Shown one piece after another: positions 55,756 through 64,000 of a stretch of 64,000 bases of DNA. This DNA comes from Adiantum capillus-veneris (lineage: Eukaryota > Streptophyta > Polypodiopsida > Polypodiales > Pteridaceae). Position 1 is the first letter of the stretch; each line of letters begins with the position of its first letter. The stretch is from contig CM043964.1 of assembly GCA_014529385.2 (NCBI GenBank), positions 106,272,087 through 106,336,086 on the forward strand, given 5' to 3'. Position numbers and translations under genes: made by a program. The notes beneath the pieces were generated by a model that was not told the DNA's origin, made no database searches, and worked only from the letters and a program-made list of their open reading frames with translations.

Positions 55756-57660
55756 TTAAAGATCAATGCAGTTAAAACCATTATGATGTGCAAGAGTTGG
55801 GTCTTGAGTAATTAACTCAAGGGTTTTTGATGTTGAGGTTTTCTCTTGCTGTCTTCCAAAGAGCAAATCTTGTAGCTTGTGTGCTCTTTGCTTGATTGTA
55901 CCATCAGGATGCTTTGGCCTGTTGATTTTTGGAGCTGTTGGTATCAATAATGATGGTTGTCGAGCTTTTATCCGCCATTGATATCTTGGTTTGTCTTGGT
56001 CAAAATGGTGTGGTTGAGTCTTCTGAGACAACTCCCCATTGCTTGATTGGTTTTACAGTTTGCGGAGAAGATAAGTGCTCCTTTTTCTTCCAAATCCATT
56101 TTGTTTTAGGTTCCTTGCTCGAAGATGCTCCTCTTTGTGTTTTGAACCTAGGAACCATCTTTGGTACAGTAGATGATGTTTTGGGCACCCAAATTTGAAT
56201 TGGTTTGTCCTGAAGTTGTGCTTTTGGTGCCCAAATATGCCTGACTTCTAGCATTTGATTTTTTATAGGATGGAGAAGATTGATTGCTCTGTGGTATGCT
56301 CTGTTGATAACCTCCCTTCCATTCCTCCTTGCTTGGTGCAATTGGAACAATGAGTTGTCCGCCTTTAGGTGATAGCTTGAGTTGATTGGTATCCCAATCT
56401 GGTACTGCCTTGTACGTCCGCATCCATGAGATTCCAAGAATCATTGTTTCATTCATGTGTTCATTTGGTAAGCATACAAACTAATGAGGGCATGAACATC
56501 CATGTACTATCACATTTAAGTTGACTGCTCCCAATGTTGGTGTTGGGTTCTTGTTGCATCCTTTAATAGTCGCTATTCCTGTTGTCAAAGACTGTCTTAT
56601 TGCTTTCTTGTATGTGGAATAACTGTCTTCATTTACTCGAGTGCCCGTATCGACTAATGCATTTGTGCTATGATTGTTCAACTGTACTTTGATGCGAAGG
56701 TCCATTCCATCTAACCATTCATCATCTGTTGATACTGCATCTTTTTGTAATTCCCATTGTCGGTCATCTGGTTTCAAAGTGTTGATGGAAATAGGTATTT
56801 GTTGATTTTTGAGAGCAGCTTTCATTTTGAGTACTCAAAGCCGAGATTCTTCTTGGGCTTCATCAATAACCTATTGTCGTTTTATCTTTATTTGCTTAGC
56901 TGCATGCATCTTTTCTAGCAATTCATTGGTTAGCGGCAAATTGTACTTCTTTAAATGGCATCCACTAATCCAATTAGCCATTGGTTCACCATCTAGAGTG
57001 GAAAACTTAACTACTCCACTTGGAGATACATCTTCAATGATAAACGGTCCATTTTCCTTTTTATTAAACTTGGGAATGTGTTGCTCAAGGAAAAAGACTA
57101 AAACTAAGTCCCCTTTTTTGAAGATTTTTGTAAATAGATAGGAATCAAAAAACTGTTTTTGTTTCTGCTTTTGTGCATAGATGTGAGCTACAACAGTTAG
57201 CCTTTGCTCATCAAGCTTTTCTAAATCTTCAAGCTTCTCTGACAATTCATGGTCAGTCTACTCAAGATCCCTTGCTACCCTTAGTGTCGGCAATAGAAAT
57301 TCTATTGGCAGTATGGCATCAAGACCATAAACAATACCATAAACAAGGTTAAAGGGTGTAGCATTTAAAGCTATTTTGAATGAAACTCTATAAGCCCATA
57401 GAGTAGCATGGAGATTCATTTCCCAATCTGTCCTTCCTGAACTAACCACTTTAGTCAATACCGAGCTAAGAATTTTATTCGTATGCTTAGCTTGTCCATT
57501 TGCTTGTGGGTGATAGGGAGCTGATTTGTTATGGATGACCATGAATTCATTAAGAAAATACTCAATTACTTCATTGAGTAAATGAGCTCCCCTATCCCTG
57601 ACAATTTCTATTGCCAGTCCATATCTTGTGAACACATATTCAAATAAGAATGCGTTGTGG
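55756..57660 (-). pseudogene. Gypsy integrase followed in frame by retropepsin and WxPK region
   Basis: Minus-strand order: integrase core (57635-57258: IVRDRGAHLLNEVIEYFLNE, SAPYHPQANGQ), then its C-terminal GPF domain (57245-56871). A retropepsin-like domain follows (56825-56481, active site VDTGTRVNE) with ILGISWM (about 56440). Last come IWAPK, IWVPK and WIWKKKE motifs down to 55756. From 57635 to about 56200 all parts share one frame, broken by stops at 57255, about 56868, about 56835 and 56481. Two frameshifts follow. The catalytic glutamate after NGQ appears replaced by lysine (QAKHTNK). Protease downstream of integrase is the reverse of the usual Ty3/gypsy order. The element is cut at about 57660. 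Confidence 0.75.
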
Positions 57661-57695
57661 TTCTGGCATCATTCTTTTGAGTTGCTTTAGCATCG

Positions 57696-59455
57696 ATGTC
57701 GTGCAGCTCCGCTCCCATGCAAAGAAAGATGCCAGAAATGAACATTAAATTTGTTTGAAGCTTATAAGTTTAAGGAACAGTGACTAAGGGCTGGTTGTAG
57801 GTTGAGTTCAATGCTGAATGTATGTCAAATGCGGTTGAAAGGCCCAAAACATGCCTGAATGATGCTAAAAAAGTGTTATGCTTGAAGTGAATACGGATGG
57901 GGTAGAACTGCAGTGCTCGATGTGCTCTATTGGCTTGTCTTTACGGCTCGTCGATTGGAGCTACGATGAAAAAGTTAGGGCAGTTTAAAGTTCAAGTCGA
58001 TAGCAGATCCGTGCCGGATTGAGCAACAACATCTGAGGGGATAAAAATGAAATGAATGCATTGGGATAAAGTGTCCACTTTCTAGAGTGCATCGGTCTTT
58101 TCAGATCGGGGATTGGACTTACGGTTGCCAAATTATTGACCGTTTAAGATTTACTGGGGGCCGGGTCCGCACTAGAATGGTCCACTCGGTTGGATTGTCA
58201 TCTCAAAGTTTTTGTCTATTGTCCAGAGTTTGGGATGCTGGAGTAGAAGTAGCTTGATGAGTCTCATGCCCGGGATGTCATCTCATGCAGTGCTTGGCCA
58301 GCAGTGGTCGTAATTGGCAATACCCGGCTGACAAGAAAGAAACTCTGACACTTTTTATCGGATGTGGTGGGAAGGCCTTACTTCAATGCAATCACCTATA
58401 CTTGCATCTTAAAGGTATGTAGGATTATATGAGAGGTTGATACGGGCTTCGAAGTTCAGGATGGTATGGTTAGTCAAGGACTGCTCACAAAGAATGTCGT
58501 GTTTGGCAGTGCTTTGTTAGATATGTATGCCAAATGTGGTGCCGTAGATTTTTGCAGAGCTTCGTGTCTGGAATGCCAGCTCTTGCAATGCTTAAAAGAT
58601 ATGTATGCCAAATGTGGTGCCCTACAAGGGCATAACCCTCCACCCAAAAAGTAAACCGGCCGCCCAAGGCCATAAGCCAATGGCCGCCCAAACCATAATA
58701 GGGTAAGCAGTGTGAAGGGGAAAGAAAAAAAAAACGAAAGAGGAGCATGACGAACATCGCACAGGCAACGAAAGAGGAGGAAAGGAGATCACGCTCGCCA
58801 GCACCGGGCCACAGATGAGGTCACCACAGAGATGAAAGATGCTCAGTTCGGCCTTGCACTCAGTTTCGACAGTATTCGCGTCGAATTCAGTGCTACTCGC
58901 CATTCAATTGCCACGTCAGCAAGGGGCCGGACCCATTAGCGACATTGCTAATGGGTGCCTCACTTTTTTTTAGCAAAAGGGGAGGCCCATGCAACTATAA
59001 AAAGAAAAGGAACGTCTTATTCCCCTCATTATCTTGGGGTTCTTCTCCTCCTCATGAGAAGGATGCGCTCGAGCTCCTTGCAAAGGACATAGTCTCAAGC
59101 TCCTCATACGCGGGTAATCCCCAATCTCCTAATCTCCTCCTCATAAGCTCGATATTCGAGCTCCTCATAATCACCAAGTTCTTAATCTCCCTCTAAGCTA
59201 GAAGCTCTTAAGCTCGCGTAATTGAGTTCCAAATTCTTAACCTCTACAAGCTCTTAAGCTCGCTTAATTAAGTTCTTAAGATCCTCTTCATAGATCACAA
59301 ATTCTTAATCTCCCCATAATCTCTTAAGCTCAAAAGCTCGCATAAAAGCTCTTAATCTCGCATTAATTCCGGGGAAGCTCTCTCGGATTCCCTAAGCCCA
59401 ATTAAAGCTTCAAAGCCATCATTAGACAATCGAATCGAGAAGCAGAAGGCAGAGT
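57696..59455 (+). repeat. 1.76 kb direct repeat, copy A (LTR-like)
   Basis: It starts TGTCGTGCAGCTCCGC and ends GAAGCAGAAGGCAGAGTAA. It is nearly identical to copy B apart from scattered substitutions and a ten-base indel. A TATA-like ACTATAAAAAG lies near 58991. A hairpin ACCCATTAGC-GACATT-GCTAATGGGT lies at 58931-58956. The second half is rich in CTCTTAAGCTC motifs. The layout suits the LTR of a large element, but no target duplication was found. Confidence 0.8.
58250..58654 (+). pseudogene. PPR gene fragment inside repeat copy A
   Basis: The frame at 58466-58654 reads GSALLDMYAKCGAVD and a second MYAKCGAL, signature phrases of PLS-type pentatricopeptide proteins, which bind organellar RNA. 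Upstream, NAITYTCILKVC in another frame and a RDVIS-like block extend the match to about 58250. Stops and frameshifts prevent function. The same fragment is in copy B, so it was captured before the repeat duplicated. Confidence 0.7.
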
Positions 59456-59784
59456 AATTGGATTAGTGGATGCCATTTAAAGAAGTACAATTTGCCGTGT
59501 GCATCATTAACTGGAGCACTTGAGTCTGGCGGGGTTCACTAAACAAGTTATCCATGATTGAATGCTTTGAAGATACAGCAGATCCGATTCAGAGATTTTG
59601 ATGGATAGCTACCTAAGATCAAGCTAAAATATTGATGATAGGGTGTAAGCCTTAGTCTTATTTTCATATGTTTACCAGTTGCGTGAGTCTGATGATGGCA
59701 AAGAACTAAAGGTACCTATAGCAGGTGCAGCTTGAAGTGCAATTGGCACAAACCGGAGGCTGTGTAGGTTCAGAGGGGGTGGAT
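59456..59784. other. Spacer between the direct repeats
   Basis: 329 bp without a frame. It ends GGTTCAGAGGGGGTGGA, a purine tract placed exactly where the PPT of copy B as a 3' LTR would be. It may be the last remnant of an internal region. Confidence 0.5.
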
Positions 59785-61555
59785 GTCGTGCAGCTCCGCT
59801 CCCATGCAAAGAAAGATGCCAGAAAAATGCACATTAAATTTGTTTAAAGCTTATAAGTTTAATGAATAGTGACTAAGGGTTGGTTGCAGGTTGAGTTCAA
59901 TGCTGAATGTATGTCAAATGCGATTGAAAGGGCCAAAACATGCCTTAATGATGCTAAAAAAGTGGTATGCTTGAAGTGAATACGGATGGGGTATTGTGCC
60001 CTAGAACTGTAGTGCTCGATGTGCTCTACCGGCTTGTCTTTACGGCTCGTCAATTGGAGCTACGATGAAGAAGTTATGGCAGTTTAAATTTTAAATCGAT
60101 AGCAGATCCGTGCCGGATTGAGCAACAACAGCTGAGGGGATAAAAATGAAATGAATGCATCGGGCTGAAGTGCTCACTTTGTGGAGCGCATCGGTCTTTT
60201 CAGATTGGGGATTGGACTTACGGTTGCCAAATTATTGACCATTTAAGATTTACCGGGGGCCGGGTCCGCACTAGACCGGCCCACTCGGTTGGATTGTCAT
60301 CTCAAAGTTTTCGTCTATTGTCCAGAGTTTGGGATGATGGAGCAGTAGTAGCTTGATGAGTCTCAAGCCCGGGATGTCATTTCATGCAGTGCTTGGCCGG
60401 CAGTGGTCGTAATTGGCAATACCCAACTGACAAGAAAGAAACTCTGACACTTTTTATCGAATGTGGTGGGAAGGCCTTACTTCAATGCAATCACCTATAC
60501 TTGGATCTTAAAGGTACGTAGGATTATATGAGAGGTTGATACGGGCTTCGAAGTTCAGGATGGTATGGTTAGTCAAGGACTGCTCACAAAGAATGTCGTG
60601 TTTGGCAGTGCTTTGTTAGATATGTATGCCAAATGTGGTGCCGTAGATTTTTGCAGAGCTTCGTGTCTGGAATGCCAGCTCTTGCAATGCTTAAAAGATA
60701 TGTATGCCAAATGTGGTGCCCTACAAGGGCATAACCCTCCACCCAAAAAGTAAACCGGCCGCCCAAGGCCATAAGCCAATGGCCGCCCAAACCATAATAG
60801 GGTAAGCAGTGTGAAGGGGAAAGAAAAAAAAACACGAAAGAGGAGCATGACGAACATCGCACAGGCAACGAAAGAGGAGGAAAGGAGATCACGCTCGCCA
60901 GCACCGGGCCACAGATGAGGTCACCACAGAGATGAAAGATGCTCAGTTCGGCCTTGCACTCAGTTTCGACAGTATTCGCGTCGAATTCAGTGCTACTCGC
61001 CATTCAGTTGCCACGTCAGCAAGGGGCCGGACCCATTAGCGACATTGCTAATGGGTGCCTCACTTTTTTTAGCAAAAGGGGAGGCCCATGCAACTATAAA
61101 AAGAAAAGGAACGTCTTATTCCCCTCATTATCTTGGGGTTCTTCTCCTCCTCATGAGAAGGATGCGCTCGAGCTCCTTGCAAAGGACATAGTCTCAAGCT
61201 CCTCATACGCGGGTAATCCCCAATCTCCTAATCTCCTCCTCATAAGCTCGATATTCGAGCTCCTCATAATCACCAAGTTCTTAATCTCCCTCTAAGCTAG
61301 AAGCTCTTAAGCTCGCGTAATTGAGTTCCAAATTCTTAACCTCTACAAGCTCTTAAGCTCGCTTAATTAAGTTCTTAAGCTCCTCTTCATAGATCACAAA
61401 TTCTTAATCTCCCCATAATCTCTTAAGCTCAAAAGCTCGCATAAAAGCTCTTAATCTCGCATTAATTCCGGGGAAGCTCTCACGGATTCCCTAAGCCCAA
61501 TTAAAGCTTCAAAGCCATCATTAGACAATCGAATCGGGAAGCAGAAGGCAGAGTA
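59785..61555 (+). repeat. 1.77 kb direct repeat, copy B (LTR-like)
   Basis: Partner of 57696-59455. The LTR may extend beyond the shared end, to CCCCAACA at 61802, because the gag-like frame starts only at 61848. It carries the same TATA-like box, hairpin (near 61031) and PPR fragment. Confidence 0.8.
60350..60753 (+). pseudogene. PPR gene fragment inside repeat copy B
   Basis: The 62-codon frame at 60565-60753 is identical to that of copy A (GSALLDMYAKCGAVD...). It shares the same breaks, confirming duplication of an already broken fragment. Confidence 0.7.
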
Positions 61556-61847
61556 AGCAGAATTCTATTAATTTTCTTGTTTAGCACCTGGATTAAGCCA
61601 GGATTTCTTCTTGTAAGGAGCATTAAGCCTCCATTAGGGATTGATTAATCATGGATTCTATCGATTAACTGGAATTAGGCAAACTGCTTGTTTTGAATAC
61701 TGTTGTCGGTAATTGCATCTGCTACACCTTTTGTCCCACACCTCTCACAGCCAGGGGCCCGGTGCCTTCCCGGCTCACCTTTTGCACAATTATCCCCCAA
61801 CATTCTTGGTGAGCTCGACGCGAAACGAGCCGGGGTGGGAGGTAAAA

Positions 61848-64000
61848 ATGGAGAACTTAGAGCAGATGATGAAGATGATTGCAGAGTTAAGTGCGGACAG
61901 TTTTTATGATAAGTCAACAGTTCCAGATTTTGCAAAGATGCTTCAATTGGTTCAAGGATATCTGCTTGAAGTGGAGACAGTAAAGAAGAAAAATCAAATT
62001 GATGAAGTTTTAGATGCAGTATACGATGAGAGACGACTCTTTGTTGATGGATACGATCCAGAGGGCTACCTAGAGTGCTATGAGCTGGAGACCAAGGTAA
62101 GAGGGATACCAGAAGAATTGATGATCAAATATTTTCACCAATTAGTGAGTTCAGATATGAAGGAGCAGATTCAAGAGGTTACCAGAGCATGCAACGGCAA
62201 TTGGAGTATTTCAAAGAAGCGATTGCACAGGTAAGTTATGAGCAGTATGAAAGCTATCAAGAACAGAGTGCAAGTCTACCGGACTACGCAGATATCCGAG
62301 GACAAGTACGATCAAAGTTAGAAGCGGTGATTGATGAGTTTATTGTGCAGGATGCTACCTTCTAACAGGCTAATGATGAAGACATAGTCAAAGCTATGTA
62401 TGCAAAGTTGGGTCTTGCAAATGCCGTGCATGAAGTAGAAGTCTTTGAGGGTGAGTCTTTACAACTTCAAGATACAAAAGGTGATTTCTGCCAAGAACAT
62501 ATACCTGTAGTACATGAGGAAAAGAGATTAGGAAATCAAAACAATGAAGTGGCTAAAGCTCAAGAGAAAATCGTACAGGTGAATGAGTGCAGCCATATTC
62601 AAGTAGACATGCATGAAGAATTAGTTACAACTGATACGTTTACTACTGACTCAGAATCAGAGCAAAGTTTTTCTGGTACATATTCTATCATAGAGGTGAA
62701 AGATGATATTGATACAGGTTTTTCCAAAGAGTCGGTTAATGATACAGATATCATAGGTCAAAGCAAGGCTATAGTTGAGAGCAACAAGACCATGGATTTT
62801 GGTATACCAGATTTACCGAATTTGGATGTACCAGATTTTGAGGACTTGGCTAAGCAAGAGTATGTGCTTAAAGATCTGCAAAATGTTGATTCAGAGGGGG
62901 TGCAGACTCCTTCATTGACAAGATTTAGTGAAGCACAACTACTAAATTGGAAAACTGATCTTGAATGTGATTATGAAGATTCAGAAGGGGTGCAGACTCC
63001 TTTGACACGCTTCTGTGACCTAGAGCTACCAATCTGGCAGACTGACCCTGAATTTGATGATGGTGATTTAGAGAGGGGCAAACTTCTTCTCTATTGACAA
63101 TCTGTGACACACAACTCACACTAAGGCAGAATGATCATGACCTTGATGATGCTGATTCAGAGGGGGTGCATAGTGAAGTGCAATCTCTTGTTGATGAATA
63201 TGATTGGTTTCATTATGTCGATGATGCAGATAGGGCAGTAGATGAGATTTTCAATGGGCATGCTGAACTTTGTGCTACAAAAGTGCAAAGATATTTGGAT
63301 GAGGGTGCAAGACTTGAAGAGCAATTTACAACAGATACATTTAGTATGCATGTCATATGTGGAAATCTTGGTTTACTGCAACAGATTGAGATGTGGGAGA
63401 TGGAGGAAATTTCTCTAGCTGTGGACCTAGACCTTATATGCTTACTAGACAAAGCTTTGGAAGGATTCTCAAACACAGATGCTAAGGATACCGATCAATC
63501 TATATTCATGCATGAGCCAACTATTCAGATTCAGTAGATGATGAACTTATGCAGTTGTTAGATGATGCACTACTTGATTTTGAGCCTCTACGAGATAGAG
63601 AAATGTTTTCAGATGCATCTTTTGAGCCTGATGAAGAGGATTTTACCAGAGACTTGATGTACTCAGGTATGCATGATTGGGATTCCAATACTAATGAGAG
63701 TGAAGGTGCACTGCCAATGCTTTTACCTGTGATTGATGACCAACAATTGGATGAGCCAATTGCACAGGGGATATGGCAGTATCTGATGCTACCTGATGCT
63801 GTATGGAATCCGATGTTACCTTATGAGGTAGGGGATTTTGAGCAAGATTTTGACGGAGGAGGTGACAGATATATGCATGGTCCTGGGCAATGGACTTATA
63901 TGCCGTATGATCCAGGCGGTTTGTATGAAGATTTGTGGGCTAATTTATGTTTATGCTCTATTGATTGGATATTCTTGTATTTTCCCTATGATCCTGGAGG
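61848..64000 (+). pseudogene. Gag-like polyprotein with acidic SEGVQT repeats, runs off window
   Basis: It starts MENLEQMMKMIAELSADSFY at 61848. DGYDPEGYLECYELETKV and the following helices resemble a gypsy gag domain. The frame shifts near 62185, meets a TAA at 62363 and continues (MYAKLGLANAVHEVEVFEGE). It then becomes very acidic, with DSEGVQTP-LTRF--L--W-TD repeats (62890-63090). Further changes of frame occur near 63094 and 63520. The last frame is open from 63528 to 64000, ending with GPGQWTYMPYDPGG and a second YDPGG. No zinc knuckle, protease or polymerase is visible. The acidic part is unlike any family I know. Confidence 0.55.

Noticed and set aside
59200-59400. CTCTTAAGCTC repeats as a possible terminator or origin
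   Set aside because: It is a degenerate low-complexity stretch within the LTR-like repeat, present in both copies with no further signal.

Overview
The window looks like nuclear DNA of a land plant with a large, transposon-rich genome, most likely a fern or another seed-free vascular plant. The evidence is a plant-type histone H3, a plant TPR-SET protein, fragments of a PLS-type pentatricopeptide (PPR) gene, and Ty1/copia and Ty3/gypsy elements with plant-type primer sites (initiator-Met and GGCGCC types). The organism is inferred. I see no bacterial, organellar or viral gene block.

Only two intact host genes are visible, both on the minus strand and both uninterrupted by introns: a histone H3 gene (8795-9205) and a 724-residue TPR plus SET protein (30523-32697). 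Nearly everything else is LTR retrotransposon, often nested or truncated, with minisatellites and decayed spacer.

Layout. 1-2417: a degenerate minisatellite, a foldback element and a ~186 bp tandem array. 2418-7600: a young, nearly intact copia element inserted into that array with a TGTAC target duplication. 8.8-9.5 kb: histone H3 and its promoter. 10.2-15.8 kb: a decayed, internally deleted gag-type gypsy relative with one LTR. 15.8-21.7 kb: a decayed gypsy element with gag, PR, RT, RNase H and IN. 21.7-25 kb: a copia 3' fragment joined to a gypsy gag-PR fragment. 26.8-28 kb: leader and LTR of a relative of the 20 kb element. 30.5-32.7 kb: the TPR-SET gene. 33.4-34.4 kb: minisatellites. 35.8-39.4 kb: an LTR element with a coiled-coil gag-like reading frame and no visible polymerase. 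39.6-40.3 kb: a probable solo LTR. 43.5-53.5 kb: an old gypsy element with chromodomain-like remnants, split by a young 8.9 kb element (43820-52729). That element has two near-identical LTRs, gag, zinc knuckles and protease, but no RT or integrase. 53.5-57.7 kb: gag-like and integrase/protease remnants. 57.7-64 kb: a 1.76 kb direct repeat, LTR-like and carrying PPR fragments, followed by a decayed gag-like frame with an unusual acidic repeat region that runs off the window.

The most interesting signal is a recurrent module: a retropepsin-like domain followed by several W-[V/I/A]-P-K motifs. It occurs in three places (about 11.4-12.3, 49.2-50.5 and 55.8-56.8 kb). In one of them it lies downstream of, and in frame with, an integrase, the reverse of the usual order. 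The young RT-less element also has a hairpin between U5 and its primer site, and an inverted copy of that segment at its 3' end just before the target duplication.
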